This document shows, one piece after another, positions 1 to 8,278 of a stretch of DNA of 32,763 nucleotides (positions are counted from its first letter, which is position 1; each line of letters opens with the position of its first letter). The DNA is from Candidatus Zixiibacteriota bacterium. GTDB lineage: Bacteria; Electryoneota; B3-LCP. The notes beneath the pieces were generated by a model. The model had not been told where the DNA came from, made no database searches, and saw only the letters and a list, made by a program, of their open reading frames with translations. Location: contig QZKQ01000109.1 in the NCBI GenBank assembly GCA_003599535.1, forward strand, positions 1 to 32,763, in the 5' to 3' direction. A program made the translations under genes and the position numbers.

Positions 1-2238
1 CCCGTTTACCAGCAGGATGCCTGGTACCCCCGGGAGCTGGTGACGCTGGGCGAGCCCTACATCGTGCGCGACCTGCGCGGCCAGGTGGTGCAGGTCAACG
101 CCTTCCAGTACAACCCCGCCACCCAGACCCTGCGGGTGTACACCAACATTGAAGTGGAAGTCTTCGTCGCGGGCGCGGGCGGCCCCAACGTGCTGCACCG
201 GGCCCACGCGCTGGAAGCCATGGATCCCACTTTCCGCCAACTCTACCGCCGCCATTTCCTGAATTTCGATGAGACTGACTACACTTTGGTGGACGACCTC
301 GGCCCCATGCTGGTGATCGCCTATGACGGCTTCCTGGGCAATATCCAGCCGTTCGTGGAATGGAAAAATCAGAAGGGCATCCCCACCACCCTGGTGCCGG
401 TATCGAGCATCGGCAACAATTCCACCGCCATCAAGAACTACATTACTTCCCATTACCAGACCAACCAGACTGCCTTCGTACTGCTGGTGGGCGACCACGC
501 CCAGGTGACTTCCTGGATGATCGGCTCGTACGGCTGTGATCCGGTGTACGCCCAGTTGACGGGCAGCGATCACTACCCGGAACTGTTTATCGGCCGCTTC
601 TCGGCAACGGACGGCGCCCAGGTGGACCTCCAGGTGACCAAAGCGATCGAGTATGAGAAGATGCCGCAGGCGGGCGCCGACTGGTATCACAAGGGCACCG
701 GCATTGCTTCCAGCCAGGGCGCCGGCATCGGCCATTACGGCGAGTCTGACTGGGTGCACATGAATTACATCCGCGACGATCTGATGCACTACACCTACAC
801 CCTGGTGGACCAGATTTACGATCCGAGCGCCACCTCGGCCATGGTCAGCAACGCCATGAACAACGGGCGCAGCATCGTCAATTACTGCGGCCACGGGTCC
901 AACACTTCCTGGGGCACCACCGGCTTCAACAACACCGCGGTGAACAATCTGACCAACGATAACATGCTGCCGTTCATCCAGAGCGTGGCCTGCCTGAACG
1001 GAAACTTCACCGGCACCACCTGCTTCGCCGAAGCCTGGCTGCGGGCGTCGCACAACGGCGAACCGTCGGGCGCGGTGGCCTTCTGGGGTTCATCCTGGAG
1101 CCAGTCCTGGGCGCCCCCGATGTACGCCCAGGATGAATTCATTGACCTGATGTGCGCCGAAACGGTGCAGGCCTACGGCGCCCTCTGCTTCAACGGCGCC
1201 ATGAAAATGAATGACATGTCGGGAACCACCGGCAACAACGAGACGGATCACTGGACCATCTTCGGCGATCCCTCCCTGCAGGTGCGCACCGCCACCCCCA
1301 CGGCGCTGGCCGCCACCCACGCCTCGAGCATTGACTTCGGAGCCACCACTTTCTCCGTCACGGTGGGCGGGGTGGAAGGCGCCCTGTGCGCCCTGTCGGC
1401 TGCCGGCCAGTTCCTGGGCAACGGCTACACCAACGCCAGCGGTTCGGCCGCCATCACCGTGACCGGCACACTGCCCTTCGGCGGATCGGCCACCCTGACG
1501 GTGACCGCCTACAACCGTATCCCCTATTTCTCCCAGATCGCGATAGTCGGCGGAACGCCTCCGGCGCTGGATGTCACGCTGACTCCGGTGGGTTCCACCC
1601 AGATTCCGGCCGGCGGCGGTTCCTTCACCTACGACGCCACTCTGGCCAATACCGGGGCCGCGGCGGTCAGCTTCAATGCCTGGATCGGGCAGTACACTCC
1701 GGCGGGCCAGTGGCAGGGACCGTTGCTGGGCCCGCTGGCGCTGACTCTGCCGGCCGGAGCCAACATCACCCGCCAGCGCAGTCAGAACGTGCCGGGCACG
1801 GCCGCGCCGGGGAGTTACACCTACCGCGGCTACGTGGGCTTCTACGGCAACACCGCCTGGGACAGCTCCAGCTTCAGCTACACCAAGCTGTCGGGCGACG
1901 CCGAGGGGACGGTGCATGACTGGGCCAACTGGGGCGAAAGCTTCGACCTGGAAATCCCGGTGACGGTGCTGCCGGAAACCGTGGTGCTGAAGGGCAGCTA
2001 TCCCAACCCCTTCAACCCCAGCGCCACCATAGCCTTCGACCTGCCTCAGGTTACCTGGGTGACGCTGCAAGTGTTCGACCTGCAGGGCCGCCGCGTGGCT
2101 ACCCTGGTGGACGGCCTGCGCACTGCCGGATCCCACCAGGCGACGTTCGACGCCACGGGCCTGCCTTCGGGCCTGTACCTCTACCGCCTGAACGCCGGCG
2201 GACTGGAAAGCGTTGGGAAGATGATGCTGGTGAAGTGA
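1..2238 (+). CDS. Gingipain-like C25 cysteine peptidase with C-terminal sorting domain, 5'-truncated by window edge
   Basis: The frame is open from base 1, so the start codon and signal peptide lie upstream; 745 residues are visible. The first 60 residues resemble the gingipain propeptide. The peptidase domain spans roughly residues 105-430 and shows the C25 signature: a His in a YCGHG motif (codon 892-894) and a Cys in a SVACLNG motif (codon 991-993), the expected catalytic dyad. Two Ig-like beta-rich stretches follow (about 435-655). From about residue 663 the tail has the motif YPNPFNPS, then a VFDLQGRRV strand and a LPSGLYLYRL strand, ending in a Lys. This is the type IX secretion sorting domain, which implies export to the surface or medium and removal of the tail. 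Family function: secreted endopeptidase; the substrate cannot be told. A strong terminator follows the stop codon. Confidence 0.88.
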   Translation, partial: PVYQQDAWYPRELVTLGEPYIVRDLRGQVVQVNAFQYNPATQTLRVYTNIEVEVFVAGAGGPNVLHRAHALEAMDPTFRQLYRRHFLNFDETDYTLVDDLGPMLVIAYDGFLGNIQPFVEWKNQKGIPTTLVPVSSIGNNSTAIKNYITSHYQTNQTAFVLLVGDHAQVTSWMIGSYGCDPVYAQLTGSDHYPELFIGRFSATDGAQVDLQVTKAIEYEKMPQAGADWYHKGTGIASSQGAGIGHYGESDWVHMNYIRDDLMHYTYTLVDQIYDPSATSAMVSNAMNNGRSIVNYCGHGSNTSWGTTGFNNTAVNNLTNDNMLPFIQSVACLNGNFTGTTCFAEAWLRASHNGEPSGAVAFWGSSWSQSWAPPMYAQDEFIDLMCAETVQAYGALCFNGAMKMNDMSGTTGNNETDHWTIFGDPSLQVRTATPTALAATHASSIDFGATTFSVTVGGVEGALCALSAAGQFLGNGYTNASGSAAITVTGTLPFGGSATLTVTAYNRIPYFSQIAIVGGTPPALDVTLTPVGSTQIPAGGGSFTYDATLANTGAAAVSFNAWIGQYTPAGQWQGPLLGPLALTLPAGANITRQRSQNVPGTAAPGSYTYRGYVGFYGNTAWDSSSFSYTKLSGDAEGTVHDWANWGESFDLEIPVTVLPETVVLKGSYPNPFNPSATIAFDLPQVTWVTLQVFDLQGRRVATLVDGLRTAGSHQATFDATGLPSGLYLYRLNAGGLESVGKMMLVK

Positions 2239-2242
2239 CGCA

Positions 2243-2270
2243 AACCGTTAACTGTGAACCGAGAACCGGA
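2243..2270 (+). repeat. Period-7 tandem repeat, 4 units (AACCGNN type)
   Basis: Four consecutive heptamers read AACCGTT, AACTGTG, AACCGAG and AACCGGA, directly after the peptidase stop codon and directly before its terminator. The units are degenerate but strictly in phase. Confidence 0.7.
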
Positions 2271-2272
2271 AG

Positions 2273-2302
2273 GGGCGCGAAAAATCGCGCCCTTTTTGAT
2301 TT
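2273..2302 (+). terminator. Rho-independent terminator of the C25 peptidase gene
   Basis: A perfect 8-bp G+C-rich stem (GGGCGCGA at 2273-2280 with TCGCGCCC at 2285-2292), a four-A loop and a TTTTTGATTT tail. It sits 35 bp after the stop codon. Confidence 0.85.
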
Positions 2303-2409
2303 GGAGTGCGGAAGCTTGTCCGTCGTCAGACGGATCCCTTCGGGGCTTCCGCTTTGGTAGAGCGGCAGCTTGTGGCAACGCCATCCCTTTGGGGCTGCCA
2401 CCTGTCCGC

Positions 2410-2541
2410 CCAGTGTCATTGCGAGGCCACGGTTTCCAGTGGCCGAAGCAATCTCAGAATCCAGGGTGGGAGAATGCTTCGTCATCCGTCTGCCGACGGA
2501 TTCCTCGCCACGCCGTGGCCCCTTTGGGGCAATGACACTGG
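2410..2541. repeat. Dispersed repeat R1, two copies in opposite orientation
   Basis: The forward copy at 2410-2455 begins CCAGTGTCATTGCGAGG and ends GAAGCAATCTC. A reverse copy at 2470-2541 ends GGCAATGACACTGG. Further copies of the same termini lie at 9932-10141 and 10608-10675. The reverse copy contains a 23-bp segment (2482-2504) that recurs at 32725-32747. No coding function is visible. It behaves like a short non-coding dispersed repeat that generates spurious open frames. Confidence 0.8.
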
Positions 2542-2622
2542 AAAAGCCTGCCGTCAACGTGCAAACAAATGCCGGGTGCAAAAAATTGCACTGGATTTTG
2601 GGGAGGAAATGTGGTATATTAT

Positions 2623-2727
2623 GGCTGCTGGCTGCTGGCTGCTGGCTGCTGGCTGCTGGCTGATGGCTGCTGGCTCCCGGCTGTCGGCTCTCATTCTTCG
2701 TTCTTAGATCTTCGTTCTTCGTTCCTT
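2623..2727 (+). repeat. Period-7 tandem repeat, 15 units in one phase
   Basis: Ten heptamers of GGCTGCT type (the first five exact, then variants such as GGCTGAT, GGCTCCC, GGCTGTC, GGCTCTC) run from 2623 to 2692. In the same phase they switch to a different heptamer family (ATTCTTC, GTTCTTA, GATCTTC, GTTCTTC, GTTCCTT) up to 2727. The array ends 12 bp before the ATG at 2740. An upstream extension of that gene's frame would translate this repeat into a WLLAAGC-like peptide, which I consider non-coding. Confidence 0.85.
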
Positions 2728-2739
2728 TCTGGAGATCCC

Positions 2740-4473
2740 ATGCACCGCCTCACCCTGCTGACGATCTGCGCCCTGCTATGGGCCGCCCCAGCCCAGGGCC
2801 AGTGGCCGACGACCGTGCGGGACAACTTGGTGATTGCGAACCAGCCCGACGTCACCGAGGAGTACTCTTCGGCTTTTCCCCTGGCCGCAGGCCGCGTCCT
2901 GGTCATTCTCGGCAAGAGCGATTTGGATACGGGCGTGTGCTACCAGATCATTGATCCGGAAGGCACCCTGCAATTTTCCCTGCCCACCCCGGTATGCCCG
3001 GCCCGCCCCATCCTGGGGGCGCCCAAGGCTGTTCCCGACGGCTTGGGCGGGGTGTTGGTAGCGTTCGAGAGCTATGCCCAGATCGGTCATTGGGCGCAGC
3101 GCTTCGACAGCCTGGGCAACCTCCTGTGGGGGGATTCCGGGGTAGTGGTAACGGAAACCAACAATGGCCATTTCAAGATGAGTGGGGACGGCCAGGGCGG
3201 AATGTACTTCGGCTTCAGCACAGGATCACCGCTCCAACGCCTTTACCTGCAACGTCTGGATGCGGATGGGCAGCGGCTCTGGCCCGGTCCCAACGGCATC
3301 CCGGTCAGCACTACCGCCGGCCACCAGACCTCTCCCCTGGTGACCTCTGACGGGCAGGGGGGCTGCTACATCGCCTGGCAGGACAACACCCCGCCCTGGA
3401 GTCCCAATTACGATCTGCGCTGCCAGCACTTCACTTCCCAAGGGCAGCCCCTGTGGGATCCCCAGGGAGTTTACGTGGCCGGCTATTCGCTCAGCGCCGA
3501 GGTGCTGACCGAAGGGGGGGATCTAATCGTCCATAACCCCGGCACGCCCGGATACGCCTACCGCCTCTCGCCTCAGGGCCAACTGCGCTGGGCGGCCCCC
3601 TTCGTCAGCTACGAGACTGGTGGATCCACCGATGAGGCCACTATGGTGCTGGGGGAGCCAGGGTATCTGTACACCGTCTTTTACGATAGCCAAAACATTT
3701 ATGCCCAGCGGATCAGCCCCCAGGGGGAGGTGCTCTACCCCCACCATTACGGGAGCCTCCGGGTGGGGGCACCCCTGGAGTGGACCGGGCTGGCCGGGGG
3801 CACCTCGGTGGGGGCCGCCTACCGATACCCTTACCTGTTTGCCTTCTTTTACACGCAGCAGCACGCCACTGGCACCGATCCGCCGCGCCTGGCCGTCCAG
3901 CGGATTGATTCCACTGGACGGGCGCAGTGGGGGCCGATGGGGGCCATACTGACGGGGTGGAACGATCCTCCACCGAGCATTCAAGTGCCGTCGAACCTCA
4001 AACTGGTGCCGGATGACCAGGGGGGGGTGACGGCGGTATGGAGCAAGCGCGAACCGTTGTCGGGGTCCAGCGACGTGCTGGCCAAACATATGCGGGCGGA
4101 CGGGAGTCTGGGGGGATTCATCAATGATGCTTCTGCTTCTGAACCGGGTGCAGACGCGGGCTTCATCGCGTCCCAAACCGTCAGCCTGTCCGTCTCCCCG
4201 AATCCGTGTAATCCATCCACCACCATCCGTTTCGATCTGCCGCAGGCGGGATACGTGCGGCTGGAGGTGTTCGATACGGCGGGCAGGCGGGTGGGGAACG
4301 TCGGGTTCGCCGCGAAAAGCGGCCCCTTCGGGGGAGAACCCGACCTACAGTGGTATCCGGCGGGCAGTCACGCGGTGACGTTCGACGGGGCGGGGTTGCC
4401 TTCGGGGGTGTATTTGGTGAGGCTGGAGGCAGGGGGTGCGTCGCAGGTGCAGAAGGTGGTGCTGCTGAAGTAA
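2740..4473 (+). CDS. Secreted propeller-like protein with C-terminal sorting domain
   Basis: 577 residues from ATG 2740. This start is chosen because it gives a clean signal peptide (MHRLTLLTICALLWAAPAQG, likely cleaved after AQG) preceded by GGAG at a suitable distance. The longer open frame would translate a heptamer repeat. The body has six or seven degenerate repeats of about 45-60 residues that start with QRxDxxGxxLW and end near DGQGGxYxAW, which suggests a beta-propeller. The tail carries SPNPCNPSTTIRFDLP, EVFDTAGRRV and LPSGVYLVRLEAG and ends VVLLK: a type IX sorting domain. The tail is interrupted by 15 extra in-frame codons forming a palindrome (separate entry). Function beyond secretion is unknown. 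A terminator hairpin follows. Confidence 0.8.
   Translation: MHRLTLLTICALLWAAPAQGQWPTTVRDNLVIANQPDVTEEYSSAFPLAAGRVLVILGKSDLDTGVCYQIIDPEGTLQFSLPTPVCPARPILGAPKAVPDGLGGVLVAFESYAQIGHWAQRFDSLGNLLWGDSGVVVTETNNGHFKMSGDGQGGMYFGFSTGSPLQRLYLQRLDADGQRLWPGPNGIPVSTTAGHQTSPLVTSDGQGGCYIAWQDNTPPWSPNYDLRCQHFTSQGQPLWDPQGVYVAGYSLSAEVLTEGGDLIVHNPGTPGYAYRLSPQGQLRWAAPFVSYETGGSTDEATMVLGEPGYLYTVFYDSQNIYAQRISPQGEVLYPHHYGSLRVGAPLEWTGLAGGTSVGAAYRYPYLFAFFYTQQHATGTDPPRLAVQRIDSTGRAQWGPMGAILTGWNDPPPSIQVPSNLKLVPDDQGGVTAVWSKREPLSGSSDVLAKHMRADGSLGGFINDASASEPGADAGFIASQTVSLSVSPNPCNPSTTIRFDLPQAGYVRLEVFDTAGRRVGNVGFAAKSGPFGGEPDLQWYPAGSHAVTFDGAGLPSGVYLVRLEAGGASQVQKVVLLK
4300..4344 (+). repeat. 45-bp in-frame palindromic element inside the sorting domain
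   Basis: A perfect 9-bp outer inverted repeat (GTCGGGTTC at 4300-4308 with GAACCCGAC at 4336-4344) encloses two further hairpins: GCCGC-GAAAA-GCGGC at 4309-4323, and CCCC-TTC-GGGG at about 4323-4333. The element is 15 codons long and keeps frame. It lies between the RRV strand and the AGSH motif of the sorting domain. The C25 peptidase has 9 residues between those landmarks and this protein has 22. Confidence 0.7.
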
Positions 4474-4499
4474 CTAATAACGAAGAACTAATAACTAAG
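4472..4499 (+). repeat. Period-7 tandem repeat, 4 units (AACTAAT type)
   Basis: Heptamers AACTAAT, AACGAAG, AACTAAT and AACTAAG begin inside the stop codon of the secreted-protein gene and run into its terminator stem. Confidence 0.7.
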
Positions 4500-4529
4500 G
4501 GCGGCCACACCGGGCCGCCCCTACTTTTT
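4499..4529 (+). terminator. Terminator between convergent secreted-protein genes
   Basis: An 8-bp stem (GGGCGGCC at 4499-4506, GGCCGCCC at 4513-4520) with a 6-nt loop, followed on the plus strand by a T-rich run. It suits termination of the plus-strand gene. The minus-strand side has no U-tract. Confidence 0.7.
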
Positions 4530-4550
4530 ACTTTTCACTTTTCACTTTTT
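4523..4550 (+). repeat. Period-7 tandem repeat, 4 units (ACTTTTY type)
   Basis: Heptamers ACTTTTT, ACTTTTC, ACTTTTC and ACTTTTT, continuing as ACTTACT into the stop codon of the minus-strand gene at 4553. It doubles as the T-rich tail of the terminator. Confidence 0.7.
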
Positions 4551-4552
4551 AC

Positions 4553-6025
4553 TTACTTCAGAAGCACCACCTTCTGCACTGCCGTCCCCTCCCCTGCCGC
4601 GAGCCTCACAAAGTATATCCCGCTGGGCAGCCCGGAAGCGTCAAACGTGACCTCGTGTCTCCCCGCTCCTTGCCACCCGTCCACCAATGTTTTCACTTCG
4701 CGGCCGGCCGTATCGTAGATCCTTAGACTGACCAAGCCAGGAGCCGGGAGCCGATAGCCGATAGCCGTGGAGGGATTGAAGGGGTTGGGATACGGGAGGT
4801 GCAGTGCAAATGCCCGCGGAGCAACGGGCATCTCCTCGAACGGAGCGACAGGTACAGGTTCCGCGGCCGTCTTGATCAGGTACACGTCGTATAAACCTGC
4901 CCCGTAGGAATCCGTCAATCCGGCAATGGCATACCCACTGTCGGTGGTCTGTTGCACACAATGACCACAGTCATAACCGCTACCACCGAAAGTCTGCTGC
5001 CAGATCTGTGTGCCATCGAGGTCAACCTTGACCAAATAAACATCAGGACCACCTGCACCGTAGGAAGAGGTTGGTCCAGTGATGATGTACCCGCCGTCCA
5101 CGGTCTGCTGTACACAAAAACCATCTTCATTATCGCTCCCGCCGAAGGTACGCGTCCATAGGGTGTCACCATTGACATCAGTCTTTATCAAGTAGACATC
5201 ATAGCTACCTGCACCAAACGAGTTCGTCCTTCCGATGATAACGTATCCCTCATCCGAAGTCTGCTTCACGCTGATACCAATATCGGTATTGCTCCCTCCG
5301 AAGGTGTGTGTCCAGGTTGTATCCCCGTTGGCATTGGTTTTGATCAGGTATACGTCGTAATCACCTGCGCCGTAAGATTTCGTGTATCCGGCAATGATGT
5401 AACCACCATCCAGGGTCTGTTGCACACAGCGGCCTTCATCTGCCTCGTTCCCCCCGAAGGTGCGAGTCCAAAGCGAATCCCCGTTGGCATCGGTTTTAAT
5501 CAGATAAACGTCGAAATAACCTGCTCCGTAGGAGACTGTACCTCCAGTGATGATGTAACCGCCATCTGCGGTTTGCTGTATGCAACAACCGCGGTCACAA
5601 CCCGCTCCACCGAAGGTTTGCGTCCAGATTGTATCGCCGCCGGTGTCGGTTTTCATCAGGTAAACGTCTTGGTCGCCTACGCTGAAGGATCTCGTATACC
5701 CGGTGATGATGTACCCGCCATCCACTGTCTGCTGCACGCTTTCACTGTAATCGTCATCGCTCCCGCCGTAAGTACGCGTCCAGATTGTGCCCCCGTCGGC
5801 ATCAGTCTTTATCAGGTAAAAATCAAGTCCGCCGGCACCGAAGGATCTCGTACCGCCAGCGATGATGTATCCGCCATCCGTGGTCTGCTGCACGTTTTCA
5901 CCATAATCGTAGTTGCCCCCGCCGTAGGTGCGCGTCCAGAGGGTGTCGGGCGGCTGGGCGAAGGCCATAGCGGCCAGCGTCAGCAGAGCCAGGCCGGTCA
6001 GCAGGAATTTGATCCGGATATCCAT
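4553..6025 (-). CDS. Secreted seven-repeat (putative beta-propeller) protein with sorting domain
   Basis: 490 residues. The signal peptide is about residues 1-23 (hydrophobic core LLTGLALLTLAAMAFA, cleavage after AFA). Then come seven tandem repeats of about 52 residues with consensus GGSxxDxGxxVQQTxDGGYI, then a glycine-rich turn, then DVYLIKTDxNGDTxWTRTF, from about residue 35 to 395. Seven repeats of this size fit a seven-bladed beta-propeller (inference). The tail (about 410-490) has PYPNPFNPSTAIGYRLP, a RIYDTAGREV strand and LPSGIYFVRLAAG, ending VVLLK: a type IX sorting domain. It is the downstream gene of a two-gene operon, 12 bp after the stop of its paralogue, with a strong CGGAGG ribosome site 7 nt before the ATG. 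Ligand or role unknown. Confidence 0.85.
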   Translation of the reverse strand: MDIRIKFLLTGLALLTLAAMAFAQPPDTLWTRTYGGGNYDYGENVQQTTDGGYIIAGGTRSFGAGGLDFYLIKTDADGGTIWTRTYGGSDDDYSESVQQTVDGGYIITGYTRSFSVGDQDVYLMKTDTGGDTIWTQTFGGAGCDRGCCIQQTADGGYIITGGTVSYGAGYFDVYLIKTDANGDSLWTRTFGGNEADEGRCVQQTLDGGYIIAGYTKSYGAGDYDVYLIKTNANGDTTWTHTFGGSNTDIGISVKQTSDEGYVIIGRTNSFGAGSYDVYLIKTDVNGDTLWTRTFGGSDNEDGFCVQQTVDGGYIITGPTSSYGAGGPDVYLVKVDLDGTQIWQQTFGGSGYDCGHCVQQTTDSGYAIAGLTDSYGAGLYDVYLIKTAAEPVPVAPFEEMPVAPRAFALHLPYPNPFNPSTAIGYRLPAPGLVSLRIYDTAGREVKTLVDGWQGAGRHEVTFDASGLPSGIYFVRLAAGEGTAVQKVVLLK

Positions 6026-6037
6026 GACCTACCTCCG

Positions 6038-7807
6038 TTATTTCAGTAAGACCAGCTTTTTCGTCGCGGCGAAATCCCCCGCCTGCAGCCGAGCCAGGTA
6101 CACCCCCGAAGGCAGGCCGCCGGCGTCGAAGACAACCTGGTAGGCGCCGGGATCCAGCCATTCGTGGACCAGCACGGCTACTCGGCGGCTGGCCAGGTCA
6201 AAGATGGCCAGCTCTGCCTGGCTGCGGACCGGCAGGGCAAAGGAGATCAGGGTAGTGGCGTTGAAGGGGTTGGGAAGGGGACTGCCCAGGGCGTATTCCG
6301 TGGGACCAGCGGAAGGATCGGAAGGGAAGATGATTCCCGGGGCAAACACCCCCACACCTGACAGGACCACGGCCGTTTCCTGGGCATTGTTCAGGAGGGT
6401 GAGGGATTCACTGTAGACGGCCTGCTGCATGGGGCGGAAGGCCACCGAAACCACCAGGGAGTCCAGGGGCGGGATCACCGCTGAAGCGGGGCCGATGAGG
6501 GTGAAATCGGCGTGGCTGACGACCATGGCGTCAATGACCAGGGTGTCGTCGCCCGCGTTGCGGATGACCAGGGGCAGGAGGGCCGAGCTGTCCACCCAGA
6601 CGAAGCCGAAATCCAGGGAATCGGGGACCTGGATGAGGGGGCGGGGTTCCGCGGCCGTCTTGATCAGGTACACATCCCTCTGGCCTGCGCCGTAGGAAGC
6701 TGTAAATCCGGCAATGGCATACCCCCAATCTGATGTCTGCTGCACGCTTTTACCTAGCTCATCACCGCTTCCGCCGAAGGTACAAGTCCATATTGTGTCT
6801 CCGTCTGCGTAGGTTCTAATCAGATAAACATCGTACAATCCTGCCCCAAAGGAATCCGTCATTCCGGTGATGATATACCCACCATCCGTTGTCTGTTGGA
6901 CGCTACGGCCCTCATCATAGCCGCTACCGCCGTAGGTACGAGTCCAAGGGAAACAGCCGGAGGAGTCGGTCTTGATCAGGTAAACGTCCCTGGGGCCGCC
7001 GACGAAGAAGGGCTCGGTCCATCCGGCGATGACGTATCCGCCGTCTACGGTTTGTCGTACACTGAACCCTTGATCATCATAGCCTCCACCGTAGGTGCGC
7101 GTCCAACACGTATCGCCATTGGCGTCGGTTTTTATCAGGTATACATCCCAAATCCCCTGATCAGAAGCCATTGCTCCAGTTACTACGTATCCGCCGTCCG
7201 TGGTCTGCCGCACGCATTTTCCTAAATCATCCCTGCTTCCTCCGAAAGTGCGCGTCCAGATTATATCCCCGTTGGCATCGGTCTTGATCAGGTAAACGTC
7301 AGTATAGCTTGAACTTAAGGGAACAGTCAACCCGGTTATAATGTACCCGCCGTCATAGGTCTGCCGAACACAGTAGCCTTCATCTCGGTAACTTCCATCA
7401 ATTTTTCTGGTCCACAAAGTATCGCCGGAAGAGTTGGTCTTTACTAAGTAAACGTCACGATTGCCTCCGGCACAGGAATCCGTCCGTCCAGCGACGATGT
7501 ACCCGCCGTCAGTAGTCTGGTGCACGCTATAACTATAATCGTCACCGTTCCCGTCGTAAGCGCGGGTCCAATTAGTATCTCCAGAAACGTCCGTTTTAAT
7601 CAGAAAAACATCTGTTGCAGGGTAATTACCTGTATATCCGGCGATGATGTACCCGCCATCGAAGGTCTGCTGCATGCTTTCGCCAACATCCAGTTCACTC
7701 CCCCCGTAGGTGCGCGTCCAGAGGGTGTCGGGCGGCTGGGCGAAGGCCGTGGCGGCCAGCATCAGCGCTCCTAGCACGAATATACTGATGACCCACGACT
7801 TTTTCAT
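6038..7807 (-). CDS. Secreted seven-repeat (putative beta-propeller) protein with ASH-like and sorting domains
   Basis: 589 residues. The signal peptide is MKKSWVISIFVLGALMLAAT plus AFA. Seven repeats of 49-53 residues of the same type as the neighbour at 4553 follow (about residues 34-390). Then comes an Ig-like stretch resembling the ASH/choice-of-anchor-D family (about 393-495: DSLDFGFVWVDSS, then PLVIRNAGDDTLVIDAM), absent from the paralogue. A sorting domain (LPNPFNATTLISF, IFDLASRRV, LPSGVYLARLQAG, ending LVLLK) closes the protein. The ATG has an AGGAGG ribosome site. It is first in the operon. The signal-peptide boundary is identical at DNA level to the paralogue over 45 bp, and the repeat core is clearly poorer in G+C than the ends. 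Exported; specific function unknown. Confidence 0.85.
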   Translation of the reverse strand: MKKSWVISIFVLGALMLAATAFAQPPDTLWTRTYGGSELDVGESMQQTFDGGYIIAGYTGNYPATDVFLIKTDVSGDTNWTRAYDGNGDDYSYSVHQTTDGGYIVAGRTDSCAGGNRDVYLVKTNSSGDTLWTRKIDGSYRDEGYCVRQTYDGGYIITGLTVPLSSSYTDVYLIKTDANGDIIWTRTFGGSRDDLGKCVRQTTDGGYVVTGAMASDQGIWDVYLIKTDANGDTCWTRTYGGGYDDQGFSVRQTVDGGYVIAGWTEPFFVGGPRDVYLIKTDSSGCFPWTRTYGGSGYDEGRSVQQTTDGGYIITGMTDSFGAGLYDVYLIRTYADGDTIWTCTFGGSGDELGKSVQQTSDWGYAIAGFTASYGAGQRDVYLIKTAAEPRPLIQVPDSLDFGFVWVDSSALLPLVIRNAGDDTLVIDAMVVSHADFTLIGPASAVIPPLDSLVVSVAFRPMQQAVYSESLTLLNNAQETAVVLSGVGVFAPGIIFPSDPSAGPTEYALGSPLPNPFNATTLISFALPVRSQAELAIFDLASRRVAVLVHEWLDPGAYQVVFDAGGLPSGVYLARLQAGDFAATKKLVLLK

Positions 7808-8278
7808 GTCCTGTTCCTCCTGATATCGGGTGGACCTATGGTTTTTTCTCGATGAATCCGGCCATATGAGGGTGACTTCAGGCGATTTGTGCAGGTGGTA
7901 TATTCTCGCCGGAGGCGGGGGACGTATCCCCGAAAGGATCCGAACCGCTGGATCCGGCGCGGAGACTGCCCCATGGCGGCGCTTTCGGGCAACGCGGATT
8001 TATTGTCGGGAGGCGTCAGGGTAAGAAATTCGGACAGTGCGTGTGGGTGGATGAGGGTGTGGGCGCAGGGACAATATACAACTAGTTTTCTGAAATGTCA
8101 AGCATTCTTTTTGCATTTGTCCCATTTTTCCCCCGCAGAAATTACCGAAGACATTGGTCCCCGCCAACGGCATGGCTATACTCCCCCCTCCCAATCCTCC
8201 CCCCCACTCCGTAACACCTGCAAAATCACTTTTCACCCGGTCGCGGGCGGCGATCCGCGGCCGCAGCCTGAGGCACGC
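7808..8278. other. Divergent spacer between the secreted-protein operon and the aldo/keto reductase
   Basis: About 470 bp with no gene I can support. It should hold promoters for both directions. Small palindromes occur (for example CGGGGGACGTATCCCCG near 7917). The middle (about 8070-8130) is A+T richer. The frame of the downstream reductase is open upstream to 7889, but that part has no family similarity. Confidence 0.5.
8154..8182 (+). promoter_or_regulatory. Possible sigma-70-like promoter for the reductase-deacetylase pair
   Basis: TTGGTC at 8154-8159, a 17-bp spacer and TATACT at 8177-8182, about 95 bp before the ATG at 8279. It rests on box resemblance and spacing only. Confidence 0.3.

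Larger units (their letters stand above)
2239..2739. other. Gene-free spacer rich in repeats and palindromes
   Basis: About 500 bp with no credible gene. In order it holds a four-unit period-7 repeat, a rho-independent terminator, a patch of short palindromes (a GGCAGC arm near 2363 pairs with a GCTGCC arm near 2395), an R1 repeat pair, a short A+T-richer stretch at 2575-2622, and a long period-7 repeat reaching nearly to the next gene. Open frames run through it, but they read through the repeats and have no family resemblance. A promoter for the gene at 2740 should lie in 2575-2622 (TGGTATATTATGG is A+T rich), but I could not place its boxes with confidence. Confidence 0.6.

Noticed and set aside
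2569..2739. N-terminal extension of the secreted protein reading through the heptamer array
   Set aside because: It would encode a repetitive WLLAAGC-like peptide before a perfect signal peptide. The ATG at 2740 has its own ribosome site.
4860..5950. Regular spacing of about 156 bp that looks like a repeat array or CRISPR
   Set aside because: The period equals 52 codons of an intact reading frame with conserved protein motifs. There are no short identical repeats with unique spacers and no cas genes.
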